NCBI GenBank assembly: GCA_902776305.1
Contig: CACYPS010000001.1
Span: 124,001 to 188,000, forward strand
Source: an uncultured Lachnospiraceae bacterium
GTDB lineage: Bacteria; Bacillota; Clostridia; Lachnospirales; Lachnospiraceae
Direction of reading: 5' to 3'
Length of the DNA: 64,000 bases
The position numbers and the translations under genes were made by a program. The notes under the pieces were generated by a model. The model saw nothing but the letters and a program-made list of their open reading frames with translations, was not told the origin of the DNA and did no database searches. Shown here one piece after another: positions 49,969 to 59,246 of this stretch. The number at the start of each line of letters is the position of its first letter. Position 1 is the stretch's first letter.

Positions 49969-51351
49969 TTAAAAATCTCCATTGCCCATGCCCACCTGGA
50001 CTTTAGACTGGCCGCCGTGGGAAGCGATCGCAGCGTCACGTTCATGAGCCATGATGGACAGATACGGATCCTCGCCGTATTTATAGGCAGCTCTCCACTC
50101 TTCATTGTAGACTTCGGCAGCGGCCGCTTCTTCCTCCGAGACACAGCAGGTCGCTGTCTCCTCACTCGCTCCGAACTGGCACGCCCTTATATTTTCGTTC
50201 TGAACAAGGCAGACGAACGTCTTTCCGGTGTTGAGCTCCAACTCTTTTCCGTCAAGGGTCTTATATGTGACCGGTTCATAAAAACTCGGTCTCTCCCAGG
50301 TGATGTCGATCGCCTTGCCGTTCGTTATATATTTTCCTTTACCGCCTGCAGTCGTATCGAAATGCAGGTATTGAGATTCCTGATAATTTGCATAATTCTG
50401 GAACTCTATGATGATATTCTTAACGGCGATCTGTTCCCCGTTCTCTACATCGATGTGCGGTGCGCCGTATTCCTCTCTGAGGTAAAGGCCGGAATCAGGC
50501 TGATAATAGAACTTCGGTTTGTTATACGGATAACCGAGTGCAACAAATGCCGCGTCCTGTCCGTCATCAAAATTGCTCTCTTCACCGACCCAGTGGAATT
50601 TATACTGCGGCTTGTATCCGTCGTAATGCTCCGTCCTGTATCCGCGGATTTCAATTCCTCTCAGCAGACCGTCCGTGCTGGTGTAGGCATTGTGCGGCGC
50701 ACTGTGGAAGGAATTATCCCGGTAAAATACCTGGTCGGTATACCATGCCAGTCCTGATATGTTATCCACATCATCCGATTCAAGGTAAGGAAGCGCATAA
50801 GCCGCCTGCCCGTAGTGGACATACAACTCGTCCAGTCCGGCTGCGAGCGAGACAAAGTAGTCACGGCAGCTGCGGAGCGGGCCGACACGCGGGAGATTGG
50901 AATAATCTTCAAAAACCGCCATCATACGTGTCAGACTTCCCTCGACGGTTGCCTCGAAATACATGCTCGCCTGACTGATACCGCTCTGCGGAACCGCACC
51001 GCTCACGTTATCGATCATAAAGGCCATCGGGCGCTTATTTTTCATAGCTTCCGGAATATACTCACCGGTGATATCGCTCTTGATCATTCCCTGCGGAATA
51101 GGCTCCGTCGGTATCGGCGTAGGAGTCGGCGTTGCAGTCGGGGCAGGCGTGGGCGTCGGTGTCGCAGTCGGTGTAGGCGTATCTTTTTTTATTATCTTTT
51201 CCAGAATACCCGTTTCATTCGACTCGTCCTGAACAGTTGTTATATTGTCCGCCTTTTGTCCCCAGTATTTCCAGAAATGACCTTTTATTGTACATCCGCT
51301 AAGGAGTGATGCCGCAATCAGCATCGGTATTACAAGCTTGACCTTTTTCAT
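49969..51351 (-). CDS. DUF3048 (YerB-like) lipoprotein
   Basis: 460-aa predicted lipoprotein. Signal with lipobox LLSGC (Cys about residue 20), a Thr-Pro-rich linker (about 59-84, TPTPTATPTPTP type) that can cross the wall, then the two-part DUF3048 fold: RPMAFMIDNVSGAVPQSGISQASMYFE, and later RVGPLRSCRDYFVSLAAGLD and FHSAPHNAYTS. YerB-like proteins have no established activity. Nearby ybeY/phoH do not suggest a role. Confidence 0.85.
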   Translation of the reverse strand: MKKVKLVIPMLIAASLLSGCTIKGHFWKYWGQKADNITTVQDESNETGILEKIIKKDTPTPTATPTPTPAPTATPTPTPIPTEPIPQGMIKSDITGEYIPEAMKNKRPMAFMIDNVSGAVPQSGISQASMYFEATVEGSLTRMMAVFEDYSNLPRVGPLRSCRDYFVSLAAGLDELYVHYGQAAYALPYLESDDVDNISGLAWYTDQVFYRDNSFHSAPHNAYTSTDGLLRGIEIRGYRTEHYDGYKPQYKFHWVGEESNFDDGQDAAFVALGYPYNKPKFYYQPDSGLYLREEYGAPHIDVENGEQIAVKNIIIEFQNYANYQESQYLHFDTTAGGKGKYITNGKAIDITWERPSFYEPVTYKTLDGKELELNTGKTFVCLVQNENIRACQFGASEETATCCVSEEEAAAAEVYNEEWRAAYKYGEDPYLSIMAHERDAAIASHGGQSKVQVGMGNGDF

Positions 51352-51428
51352 GTTATCTCCTTTATGTGAACTGTAGTTTTTGTATCCTGACTATTCAGCA
51401 ATTCGGACCTGCGATACGGCCCATCAAG

Positions 51429-51950
51429 TCATCCTGCGTCTCTCGTAATACCCAGACTGTCCAGAATTGCATTCTGCATATCCGTCATCCTCTCTTCATC
51501 TTCCGGCGACATATGGTCGAAACCCACAAGGTGCAGAAGACTGTGTGCTATCAGAAAAGCATATTCGCGTCTTGTGCTGTGCCCGAATGCAGCTGCCTGC
51601 TCCCGAATTCTCGGCAGACAAAGCACGATATCACCAAGCAGGAGCTCGCCGCTCTCCGGATCAAAATCGTCAAAACTTTCATCGTCCAGCTCATCGAATC
51701 CCGCCGGCGTTTCATATTCGTGGAGCGGAAATGAGAGGACATCCGTCACGCTGTCGATCCCGCGCTGCTCACGATTGATCTCCCGGATTTCCTCTTCCCC
51801 TGTCAGAAGGACGTTGACCTCCGACTCAAACGGACATTCCGTCACATCGAGGAATCCCCCGAGGACATCCGCGGCGGTTTTCCGATAGTCGAATGAGAGG
51901 ATCTCATCTGTCTCTTTCGGATCAAATTCATTTTCTATTGTTACTGTCAC
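51429..51950 (-). CDS. ybeY: endoribonuclease YbeY
   Basis: 173-aa metal-dependent RNase for 16S rRNA 3'-end maturation and ribosome quality control. The zinc motif HSLLHLVGFDH (H-x3-H-x5-H) is near the C-terminus, with INREQRGIDSVTDVLSFPL upstream. Directly downstream of phoH, the usual pair in Firmicutes. Confidence 0.94.
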   Translation of the reverse strand: MTVTIENEFDPKETDEILSFDYRKTAADVLGGFLDVTECPFESEVNVLLTGEEEIREINREQRGIDSVTDVLSFPLHEYETPAGFDELDDESFDDFDPESGELLLGDIVLCLPRIREQAAAFGHSTRREYAFLIAHSLLHLVGFDHMSPEDEERMTDMQNAILDSLGITRDAG

Positions 51951-51983
51951 AGTCTGTCTCCTTCAAAATGTGAGCTGCTTCTC

Positions 51984-52991
51984 TCATCTGTAGAATCTGA
52001 CTTTAGGCTTCGTACTCTTTCTGTCCCGGCCCTTCTTTTCCTCATAGACCTCATAGGCCTGCACGATCTTCTGGACAAGCGGATGACGCACAACGTCCTT
52101 TGATGTCAGTTCGCAGAAACCGATCTCATCTATCTTCTTCAGGACTTTAAAGGACACATCCAGACCGCTCTCTGCACCTTTTGGAAGATCCTTCTGAGTT
52201 CTGTCACCTGTGATGACGACTTTTGTTCCGAATCCGATTCTTGTAAGGAACATTTTCATCTGTGCGGGAGTCGTGTTCTGTGCCTCATCCAGTATGATGA
52301 AGGCATTGTCCAGTGTTCTTCCTCGCATATAGGCAAGCGGCGCCACTTCTATGAGCCCCTTCTCCGAATTCTTTAAAAATGCCTCCGCTCCCATGATCTC
52401 ATAGAGTGCATCGTAAAGCGGTCGCAAATAGGGGTCGATCTTACTCTGAAGGTCACCCGGCAGAAAACCGAGTTTTTCCCCGGCTTCGATAGCCGGCCTC
52501 GTGAGGATGATCCTGGTCACTTCATTTCTTCTGAAAGCCCGGACTGCCATGGCCATCGCTATGTAAGTCTTGCCGGTTCCGGCAGGACCTATTCCGAACG
52601 TGATCATTCGATCACGGATAGAATCTACATAGTTCTTCTGACCGATCGTCTTCGGTTTTACGGGTCTTCCTGCAACGGTATGAATAATGATATCATCATC
52701 CAGAGCCGTCATTGCATTCTCTTTATCTTCCATAAGAAGTGAGAGTGCATAATTCAGGTTCTGTGTAGTGATCGTATTTCCTCTTTCCGATAGATGAAGC
52801 AACTGTCCGAGGAGTCGTTTCGCTTTTGCAACTGCAGATGCTTCTCCGATAATTTTCAACACACCGTCGCGCTCAATCATCTCTACGTGCAGTGTATTCT
52901 CGATAGATTTCAGATTCTGATCGAAATCTCCGAATATGTTTCGTTCATGTTCTGCCGGAATCGCAACAGATGATTCGGTTGTGTTTCCCAT
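51984..52991 (-). CDS. phoH: PhoH-family ATPase
   Basis: 335-aa cytoplasmic ATPase. N-terminal KH-like region (LHVEMIERDGVLKIIGEASAV), then the RecA-like domain with GPAGTGKTYIAMAMAV (Walker A) and AFIILDEAQNT (Walker B), GFGTKVVITGDRTQ. Linked to RNA metabolism through the constant neighbour ybeY. The ORF opens 16 codons earlier, but ATG 52991 has AAAGGGG upstream and the longer form would cover the palindrome described separately. Confidence 0.93.
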   Translation of the reverse strand: MGNTTESSVAIPAEHERNIFGDFDQNLKSIENTLHVEMIERDGVLKIIGEASAVAKAKRLLGQLLHLSERGNTITTQNLNYALSLLMEDKENAMTALDDDIIIHTVAGRPVKPKTIGQKNYVDSIRDRMITFGIGPAGTGKTYIAMAMAVRAFRRNEVTRIILTRPAIEAGEKLGFLPGDLQSKIDPYLRPLYDALYEIMGAEAFLKNSEKGLIEVAPLAYMRGRTLDNAFIILDEAQNTTPAQMKMFLTRIGFGTKVVITGDRTQKDLPKGAESGLDVSFKVLKKIDEIGFCELTSKDVVRHPLVQKIVQAYEVYEEKKGRDRKSTKPKVRFYR

Positions 52992-53009
52992 GCATAGTCC
53001 CCTTTCCAG

Positions 53010-53031
53010 TGTGTTACAATATTTTAACACA
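53010..53031. promoter_or_regulatory. palindrome upstream of phoH
   Basis: Near-perfect 22-bp palindrome: GTGTTA (53011-53016) and TAACAC (53025-53030) around an AATATT core, with only one mismatched pair. It lies 19 bases before the phoH ATG and overlaps a TAAAAT hexamer that could be its -10. Looks like an operator for a dimeric regulator; which one is not clear. Confidence 0.55.
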
Positions 53032-53108
53032 ATAATCAAGAATAAGAAATACTTTGATATTTAGCAATTAATATTTTGGTAATATTTTTTCTACGAATAA
53101 AGGTCTGC

Positions 53109-53588
53109 TCACTTATGGTACGGCTCATTGTTCATAATGCGAAAAGATCTGTAGATCTGTTCAAGCAGAATGACCCGCATGAGCTGATGCGGAAATGTGA
53201 GCTCCGAAAAGCTCATAGACTCGTCAACCCGTCTCATGACATCTTCGGACAGCCCCAGGGATCCTCCTATAATGAACGTGATTGTGCTTTTACCGTTCAT
53301 CATGAGATGAGACAAATGTGCCGAAAGACCCTCGGAAGAATATGTCTTCCCGTTTATGGCGAGCGCTATACAATAGTCACTGTCCGTAATTCTGGAGAGG
53401 ACCTTTTCCCCCTCCCTCCCCTTTATTCGATTCTCTTCCTGCGGAGAGGCACCGTCCGGTGTCTTCTCATCGGAACATTCAATGATTTCAGTCTTACAAT
53501 AACGCGAAAGACGTTTCGTGTATTCCGAAACCGCGTCACGATAGAATTTTTCTTTAATTTTTCCTACACAAATAATTCTGATTTTCAT
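53109..53588 (-). CDS. rlmH: 23S rRNA pseudouridine-1915 methyltransferase RlmH
   Basis: 159-aa SPOUT methyltransferase acting on m3-psi1915 in helix 69 of assembled 70S ribosomes. Starts MKIRIICVGKIKEKFYRDA and keeps ITFIIGGSLGLSEDV (the knot) and LTFPHQLMRVILLEQIYRS. Thirty upstream codons are open but run through the nfnB terminator and lack conservation. The ribosome site is poor. Reads toward phoH with a 117-base gap. Confidence 0.93.
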   Translation of the reverse strand: MKIRIICVGKIKEKFYRDAVSEYTKRLSRYCKTEIIECSDEKTPDGASPQEENRIKGREGEKVLSRITDSDYCIALAINGKTYSSEGLSAHLSHLMMNGKSTITFIIGGSLGLSEDVMRRVDESMSFSELTFPHQLMRVILLEQIYRSFRIMNNEPYHK

Positions 53589-53590
53589 AA

Positions 53591-53645
53591 TAAAAGAAGG
53601 GCTCGCCGCATGAATCGAACTCCGCCGGTTCATGCGACAGCCCTT
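53591..53645 (-). terminator. rho-independent terminator after nfnB
   Basis: On the - strand a long stem of AAGGGCT..CGCATGAA (53645-53629) with TTCATGCG...AGCCCTT (53614-53597), with a small internal mismatch, then CTTTTA. It ends three bases before the rlmH start codon, so rlmH transcripts must read through it or start within it. Confidence 0.75.
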
Positions 53646-53710
53646 GTCAATTCTTTGTAACAGATTTACCCACATGCATTCCTGACCAGTCAGGAAGTGG
53701 GACGTTTGCG

Positions 53711-55108
53711 TTACTGATTTTTGCTCTTGATGTAGTTATCGATACCCTTTGCGCCTACACGTCCGGCACCCATGGCAAGAATAACGGTCGCTGCGCCTGT
53801 GACCGCATCACCGCCGGCATATACGCCTTCCTTTGTGGTCTTGCCTTCATCCTCTGTGGCGACAAGACATTTTCTGCGGTTGGTCTCAAGACCGGGCGTC
53901 GTTGAGGAGATGAGCGGGTTGGGAGATGTTCCGAGGGACATGATGACAGCGTCACAATCCATCTCGAACTCTGAGCCCGGAATCGGAACAGGCCGTCTTC
54001 TGCCGGATGCATCCGGTTCGCCGAGTTCCATGCGGATGCACTTGATTCCGATCACGTTATCATTCTCATCTGTGAGGATCTCTGTCGGATTCGTAAGGAT
54101 ATCGAACTGAACACCCTCTTCCTTTGCGTGGTGGACTTCCTCCGCTCTCGCCGGAAGCTCAGCCTCAGAACGGCGATATACAAGATGGACCTCCGCACCG
54201 AGACGAAGAGCTGTTCTGGCTGCATCCATTGCAACGTTGCCGCCACCGACTACAACAGCTTTCTTAGCCTTGTAAATCGGTGTGTCATAATCATCGCGGA
54301 AAGCATACATGAGATTGTTGCGGGTCAAATACTCGTTTGCGGAGAAAACGCCGTTCGCATTTTCACCCGGAATACCCATGAACATCGGAAGACCTGCACC
54401 GGATCCGATGAAAATAGCCTCATAGCCTTCCTCTTCGATCAGGTCATCCAGAGAAATCGTTCTGCCGATGATAACGTCCGTAATGATCTTGACGCCGAGG
54501 CCTTCAACATTCCTGACTTCCTCTGCGACGACCTTTTCTTTCGGAAGACGGAATTCCGGGATGCCGTAGGTCAGAACGCCGCCGGCTTTATGCAATGCTT
54601 CATAGATAGTCACATCATATCCCATCTTGGCAAGATCGCCCGCGCATGTAAGACCTGCAGGACCGGAACCGATGACTGCGACCTTATGACCGTTTTTGAC
54701 CTTCGCTCCCTGTGGTTTGATTCCATCCTCTTTTGCGCGGTCAGCTACAAAACGCTCGAGCTTTCCGATGGAGACAGGTTCGGCCTTCAGACCGCGGATG
54801 CACTTTCCTTCACACTGGGTCTCCTGCGGGCAAACACGGCCGCAGACAGCGGGAAGAGAACTCGATTCGGAGATGACCTGATAAGCTCCGGCAAAATCTT
54901 TTTCCACAACTTTCTTGATAAATCCCGGAATATTGATACTGACGGGGCATCCCTCGATGCAGCGTGCATTCTTGCAGTTCAGACATCTGCCGGCTTCCTC
55001 TACCGCTTCCTCTTCATTATATCCGTAACAGACTTCATCAAAGTTCTTGGCTCTGACAAGCGGCTCCTGCTCTCTTACAGGGACCTTCGTTTTTGACATA
55101 TTAGGCAT
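53711..55108 (-). CDS. nfnB: NfnB: NADPH-binding subunit of electron-bifurcating transhydrogenase (GltD-like)
   Basis: 465-aa FAD, two-[4Fe-4S] protein like the glutamate synthase small subunit. Cluster cysteines in CLNCKNARCIEGCP and CGRVCPQETQCEGKCIRG; FAD motif VAVIGSGPAGLTCAGDLAKMGYDVTIYE; NADPH motif VVVGGGNVAMDAARTALRLG. Immediately downstream of the NfnA gene (17-base gap) and with no glutamate synthase large subunit nearby, so the pair is NfnAB, coupling NADH and reduced ferredoxin to NADP reduction, rather than GltD. Confidence 0.9.
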   Translation of the reverse strand: MPNMSKTKVPVREQEPLVRAKNFDEVCYGYNEEEAVEEAGRCLNCKNARCIEGCPVSINIPGFIKKVVEKDFAGAYQVISESSSLPAVCGRVCPQETQCEGKCIRGLKAEPVSIGKLERFVADRAKEDGIKPQGAKVKNGHKVAVIGSGPAGLTCAGDLAKMGYDVTIYEALHKAGGVLTYGIPEFRLPKEKVVAEEVRNVEGLGVKIITDVIIGRTISLDDLIEEEGYEAIFIGSGAGLPMFMGIPGENANGVFSANEYLTRNNLMYAFRDDYDTPIYKAKKAVVVGGGNVAMDAARTALRLGAEVHLVYRRSEAELPARAEEVHHAKEEGVQFDILTNPTEILTDENDNVIGIKCIRMELGEPDASGRRRPVPIPGSEFEMDCDAVIMSLGTSPNPLISSTTPGLETNRRKCLVATEDEGKTTKEGVYAGGDAVTGAATVILAMGAGRVGAKGIDNYIKSKNQ

Positions 55109-55125
55109 TACGCGTCACCTCCCTA

Positions 55126-55998
55126 TCAATTTCCGCAGTTGCCGTGATGAGTTTCGCCCTCTTCATATTTCAGTTTCGCGCGACCCTCTTCCGTCTTATA
55201 CAGCGTAGTTCTCTTCATAGCCTCTGACCAGTTGATCTTGAAGCCGTCGAATTCCGGTCCGTCTACACATGCGAACTTGATCTCGTCACCGACTGTGAGA
55301 CGGCACGCGCCGCACATACCGGTTCCGTCGACCATGATCGGGTTCATGCTGACGATCGTCGGAATATTATATTTTTTTGTTGTGAGGCATACGAACTTCA
55401 TCATGATCATCGGTCCGATTGCAACACAGTGATTGTATTCCACACCCTGTTCGACAAGTTCATCGATTACGGATGTCACGACACCTTTATGCATGTAGGA
55501 ACCGTCGTCTGTTGTGAGGTAGAGATTTTTAGCAACCGCTCTCATCTCGTCCTCGAAGAACAGGAGATCCTTCGTCCTTGCACCGATAATGACGTCTGCA
55601 TCATACCCGTGTTCCTTGAGCCATTTGACCTGAGGATATACCGGCGCGGTTCCGACTCCGCCTGCAACGAACAGGAACTTCTTATTCTTAAGCTCTTCCT
55701 CGCTCATTTCGAGAATATCGGATGGTCTGCCGAGCGGTCCGACAAAATCCTGGAATGAGTCGCCCTCTTCAAGCTTCAGGAATTTGAGTGTGCTCACGCC
55801 TACCGGCTGGAAAACTATGGTGATGGTTCCCTTCTCACGATCATAATCGCAGATCGTAAGAGGAATTCTTTCGCCCACTTCATCATTCTTAACGATGACG
55901 AACTGGCCCGGCTGACAGTTACGCGCAACAAGTGGTGCCTCAACTACCATGAGCCAGACGACTGCACTCAGCTGCTTTTTCTTTAAGATTTTGTACAT
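55126..55998 (-). CDS. nfnA: NfnA: sulfide/dihydroorotate dehydrogenase-type FAD/NAD-binding subunit
   Basis: 290-aa ferredoxin-NADP reductase-like subunit. FAD-binding beta barrel (PLTICDYDREKGTITIVFQ), NAD domain with FVAGGVGTAPVYPQVKWLKEHG, and a [2Fe-2S] site in DGTGMCGACRLTVGDEIKFACVDGPEFDG. Paired with nfnB. Start ATG 55998 has GGAGGAGG directly upstream. A GC-rich hairpin (56012-56032) immediately precedes the ribosome site. Confidence 0.9.
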   Translation of the reverse strand: MYKILKKKQLSAVVWLMVVEAPLVARNCQPGQFVIVKNDEVGERIPLTICDYDREKGTITIVFQPVGVSTLKFLKLEEGDSFQDFVGPLGRPSDILEMSEEELKNKKFLFVAGGVGTAPVYPQVKWLKEHGYDADVIIGARTKDLLFFEDEMRAVAKNLYLTTDDGSYMHKGVVTSVIDELVEQGVEYNHCVAIGPMIMMKFVCLTTKKYNIPTIVSMNPIMVDGTGMCGACRLTVGDEIKFACVDGPEFDGFKINWSEAMKRTTLYKTEEGRAKLKYEEGETHHGNCGN

Positions 55999-56011
55999 GG
56001 CTTCCTCCTCC

Positions 56012-56032
56012 GGGGAGCAGATTCCACTCCCC
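56012..56032 (-). promoter_or_regulatory. hairpin in the nfnA 5' leader
   Basis: On the - strand GGGGAG (56032-56027) pairs with CTCCCC (56017-56012), 9-base loop, ending three bases before the GGAGGAGG ribosome site. Could affect translation or mRNA stability; it may also be chance. Confidence 0.4.
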
Positions 56033-56113
56033 TATATAGATAGAATGATGCAAGGGCATCACATATCGTACCTGTTTATCCACATTCTTTCGGCCCGGCA
56101 CAGCAGGTCATGC

Positions 56114-59095
56114 TCAATCCTCTCCGCCGAATTTTGCTTCGAATGTAGCCGAGTCCATAAGGACCTTTCTCGGTTTTGTTCCCTCCTCGGGTCCGACAAC
56201 TTCCGCTTCACACAGCTGATCCATAATCCTTGCGGCTCGGTTGAAACCGATCTTGAACATTCGCTGGAACATACCGATCGTTGCCTTGTCCTTATCGATC
56301 ACTGCCCGGCCGGCTTCCAGAAAGTATTCGTCCCGTCCGGATTCCTTGGCTGTCTGTGTCTGAGATGAATTGTTGATCGTTTTGGTTATCTCACTCTCAA
56401 CTTCACTATTATACTCTATTTCCCGATTTTGTTGTGATAAATATTTTACAACACGTGAAATATCTTCATCGGAAATGTATGCACCCTGCACACGTGCAGG
56501 TTTCGGATAACCCTGCGGGGCGAACAGCATATCTCCGTGTCCGAGAAGCTTTTCGGCACCGTTCATGTCGATGATCGTGCGGCTGTCTACGCCGGATGAT
56601 ACTGCGAGCGCGATCCTTGACGGCATATTCGCCTTGATAAGACCTGTCACGACATTGACGGAAGGTCTCTGCGTCGCAATGACCAGATGGAGGCCTGCTG
56701 CTCTTGCAAGCTGTGCAAGACGGCAGATCGCATCCTCGACTTCACCTGGTGCCACCATCATGAGATCTGCGAGCTCGTCGACGATAATGAGGATCTGAGG
56801 CAATTTTTTCAATCTTTCTTCCGGCGGAAGTGCCTCATTGATTTTTTCGACGCGCTTATTATAGGATTTCAGGTCACGTACTCCCGTATATTCCGCGAAC
56901 TTATTATAGCGGTCATTCATTTCCTGGACAGCCCAGTTCAGGGCACCCGCCGCTTTCTTCGGGTCTGTAACGACCGGAATCAGAAGATGCGGTATGCCGT
57001 CGTAAATCTTAAGCTCAACGACTTTCGGGTCGATCATAAGCATTCTGACCTCGTCCGGTGTGGACTTCATAAGAACACTCATGATAAGTGTATTGATGCA
57101 TACGGACTTACCCGAACCGGTAGCGCCGGCGATCAGCAGATGTGGCATTTTAGCGATATCCGAGATGACAGGCTTGCCGGCAATATCCTTACCGACTGCA
57201 AATGTCAGCGGTGCTTTGGACTTAATATACTCATTCGATTCAACCAGATCCCTGAAAGCAACAACGGTGCTTTCCTTGTTCGGCACCTCGATACCTACAG
57301 CAGCTTTGCCGGGAATCGGAGCTTCGATTCGAATTTCCGAAGCAGCAAGATTAAGCTTGATATCATCTGTCAGCGCTACGATCCTGCTGACCTTTACGCC
57401 CTGCTCCGGAGTAAGCTCGTATCTGGTTACTGTCGGACCGCGGCTGACATTATTGACGTGAACATTGACGCCGAAATCTCTGAATATCTGCTCAAGCTTC
57501 TGGGCAGTTTCAATCAGATGCTGCCTTGAATCGCCGGGCTGTACTTTTCCTCTCGTCAGGAGATCCGCGGACGGAAGGACATAGGTCTTCTTAGCCGCAG
57601 TGTTGGTGCTGATCTCGTCAGAGATTGTATTAATGCCTGAAACAATCTCCTCTTCCCTGGATTTCGCCTTCTTAACGCTGGTGCGCTTTTTGGGATTCTT
57701 ATCTTCCTTTGCGGTTTTCTCCGAATCCGTACGTTTTGCGGCAGCTTCCGTGTCGGAGATTCCTGTCCCTTCAATGACAATATGTGACCCTGTATCTGAT
57801 CCGTCCGGTTCTTCGATACCGATACCCTCAAAAACATCAGCATCTGTGCTTTTTTTCCTGTCTGTATTGATATCTTCGGACTCTTTATTAAGATCATCTT
57901 TCGATGCCTCGGAAGTCTGCGAATCATCGTCAAGATCGTCCTTCTCCGTTTTTTTGGCAGAGTTCTGCATGACTGTCCTGAGGAAAGCGGGCATTTTACT
58001 GTCATCTGTATAAGCGGGCTTTTTCCTGCCTGAAGATTTCTTGCTGCTCTTTCCTTTCTTCCCGGTCTTTCCGGAAGACGAACTGTTTGCTTTTCTCTTT
58101 TCAGACGCTCCGGATTCCGAGCTCTTTCCGGATTCAGTTTTTTCTTCCGTCTCCGCATCGTCCGCGATGTTGACGGAAATCTCGGTTTCAGAAGATGCTT
58201 TACGTGCCTCCGCGCGTCTTCTTTCGTGCCTCCTTAACTCTTCTTCGTCATCAATATCATCTTCATCGAGTTCATCATCCATATCATAATCAGATGAACC
58301 GGAGCCAAACGGAAGCAGATTGAAAATCGGAAATGTTTTGCGCTTTTTCGATTTCAACATCGCATCCGCTGAAGCAAGATCCTCCTCATCGGCATAATCT
58401 ATGTCGTCTAAATCGTCTTCCTGCTCCTTTGATTCTCTTCTCCTTTTCCTGACTTCAAGGGCTGTTTTCTTTGTCTTTATGCCCAGTTTTGAGAGCAGAG
58501 GCTTCTGTGTGAGAACGATCAGGGACAGAACCAGTCCGGCGAGAGTAAGGATCCAGGCAATAATCGGACTGAATGCGAGTGTGAAGATGTGTTCTATCGC
58601 ACCGCCGATAAATCCGCCGCCTTCCTTGTCATAATAATAATCGGAAATATGCGCTTCCCTGCTGAAATTGGGTTCCACGACCAGCTGAACGATGGCACAG
58701 ACAAAAATGAGGAGCAGGATAAGACCGATCGTCTTGCGGACGATTAGTGAATTGTTACGGTTGGCTATATAAAAAGCGATAGCAAAGAAGATGTAGAAAG
58801 GTACAACATAAGCGGTCAGTCCGAACACTCCGAACAGGAAATCGCTCACTGCACCTCCCACAACACCTCCGACGCCGAAATTGAACGCAAAGATGAGGAT
58901 AGCGGAAACCAGCGCCACGAGCAAAATAATGTCGCCGGCAATACCTGCGGACTCGACAGGCTTTTTAGCCTGCCTTTTTGATGACGCCGACGCTCTTTGC
59001 ACAGTATTCTTTTTTCTGCTCCTCGTTCCGGTGCTCTTTTTCGAACCGGCGGCTTTGCTGCTTTTTTTACGGCTGTTGGTTTTTCTGGCTGCCAT
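56114..59095 (-). CDS. ftsK: FtsK/SpoIIIE-type DNA translocase
   Basis: 993-aa septum-bound DNA pump. Basic N-terminus, about four membrane segments (about 50-200), a long acidic and Ser/Lys-rich linker (about 210-480), then alpha/beta motor domains with VNNVSRGPTVTRYEL, GATGSGKS (Walker A, about 653-660), ILIIVDELADLMMV (Walker B), and a C-terminal gamma winged helix (about 925-990). Longer than SpoIIIE because of the linker. Follows uppP and yebC; works with a Xer recombinase at chromosome dimers in many species. Confidence 0.95.
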   Translation of the reverse strand: MAARKTNSRKKSSKAAGSKKSTGTRSRKKNTVQRASASSKRQAKKPVESAGIAGDIILLVALVSAILIFAFNFGVGGVVGGAVSDFLFGVFGLTAYVVPFYIFFAIAFYIANRNNSLIVRKTIGLILLLIFVCAIVQLVVEPNFSREAHISDYYYDKEGGGFIGGAIEHIFTLAFSPIIAWILTLAGLVLSLIVLTQKPLLSKLGIKTKKTALEVRKRRRESKEQEDDLDDIDYADEEDLASADAMLKSKKRKTFPIFNLLPFGSGSSDYDMDDELDEDDIDDEEELRRHERRRAEARKASSETEISVNIADDAETEEKTESGKSSESGASEKRKANSSSSGKTGKKGKSSKKSSGRKKPAYTDDSKMPAFLRTVMQNSAKKTEKDDLDDDSQTSEASKDDLNKESEDINTDRKKSTDADVFEGIGIEEPDGSDTGSHIVIEGTGISDTEAAAKRTDSEKTAKEDKNPKKRTSVKKAKSREEEIVSGINTISDEISTNTAAKKTYVLPSADLLTRGKVQPGDSRQHLIETAQKLEQIFRDFGVNVHVNNVSRGPTVTRYELTPEQGVKVSRIVALTDDIKLNLAASEIRIEAPIPGKAAVGIEVPNKESTVVAFRDLVESNEYIKSKAPLTFAVGKDIAGKPVISDIAKMPHLLIAGATGSGKSVCINTLIMSVLMKSTPDEVRMLMIDPKVVELKIYDGIPHLLIPVVTDPKKAAGALNWAVQEMNDRYNKFAEYTGVRDLKSYNKRVEKINEALPPEERLKKLPQILIIVDELADLMMVAPGEVEDAICRLAQLARAAGLHLVIATQRPSVNVVTGLIKANMPSRIALAVSSGVDSRTIIDMNGAEKLLGHGDMLFAPQGYPKPARVQGAYISDEDISRVVKYLSQQNREIEYNSEVESEITKTINNSSQTQTAKESGRDEYFLEAGRAVIDKDKATIGMFQRMFKIGFNRAARIMDQLCEAEVVGPEEGTKPRKVLMDSATFEAKFGGED

Positions 59096-59158
59096 GTTTA
59101 TCTCCTTAAGTATCGATCACATAACATCGCGAAATCCGGTCATTCAGGGACGATGACC

Positions 59159-59211
59159 AAAAAACAGTGTGTCGCAACAAACCCGACTTCACTCGTCGAA
59201 TCAGTTGCGAC
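59159..59211 (-). terminator. probable terminator after the UppP-like gene
   Basis: On the - strand GTCGCAAC (59211-59204) pairs with GTTGCGAC (59178-59171) around a loop that itself can form CGAC/GTCG, followed 6 bases later by TTTTTT. Separates uppP from ftsK. Confidence 0.5.
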
Positions 59212-59246
59212 CTGCCGCCATGTGTGTCCCTATGAACCACTTTGTT

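Noticed and set aside
54128-55096. 322-codon + strand frame opposite nfnB
   Set aside because: Mirror of the NfnB reading frame, without conserved motifs of its own.
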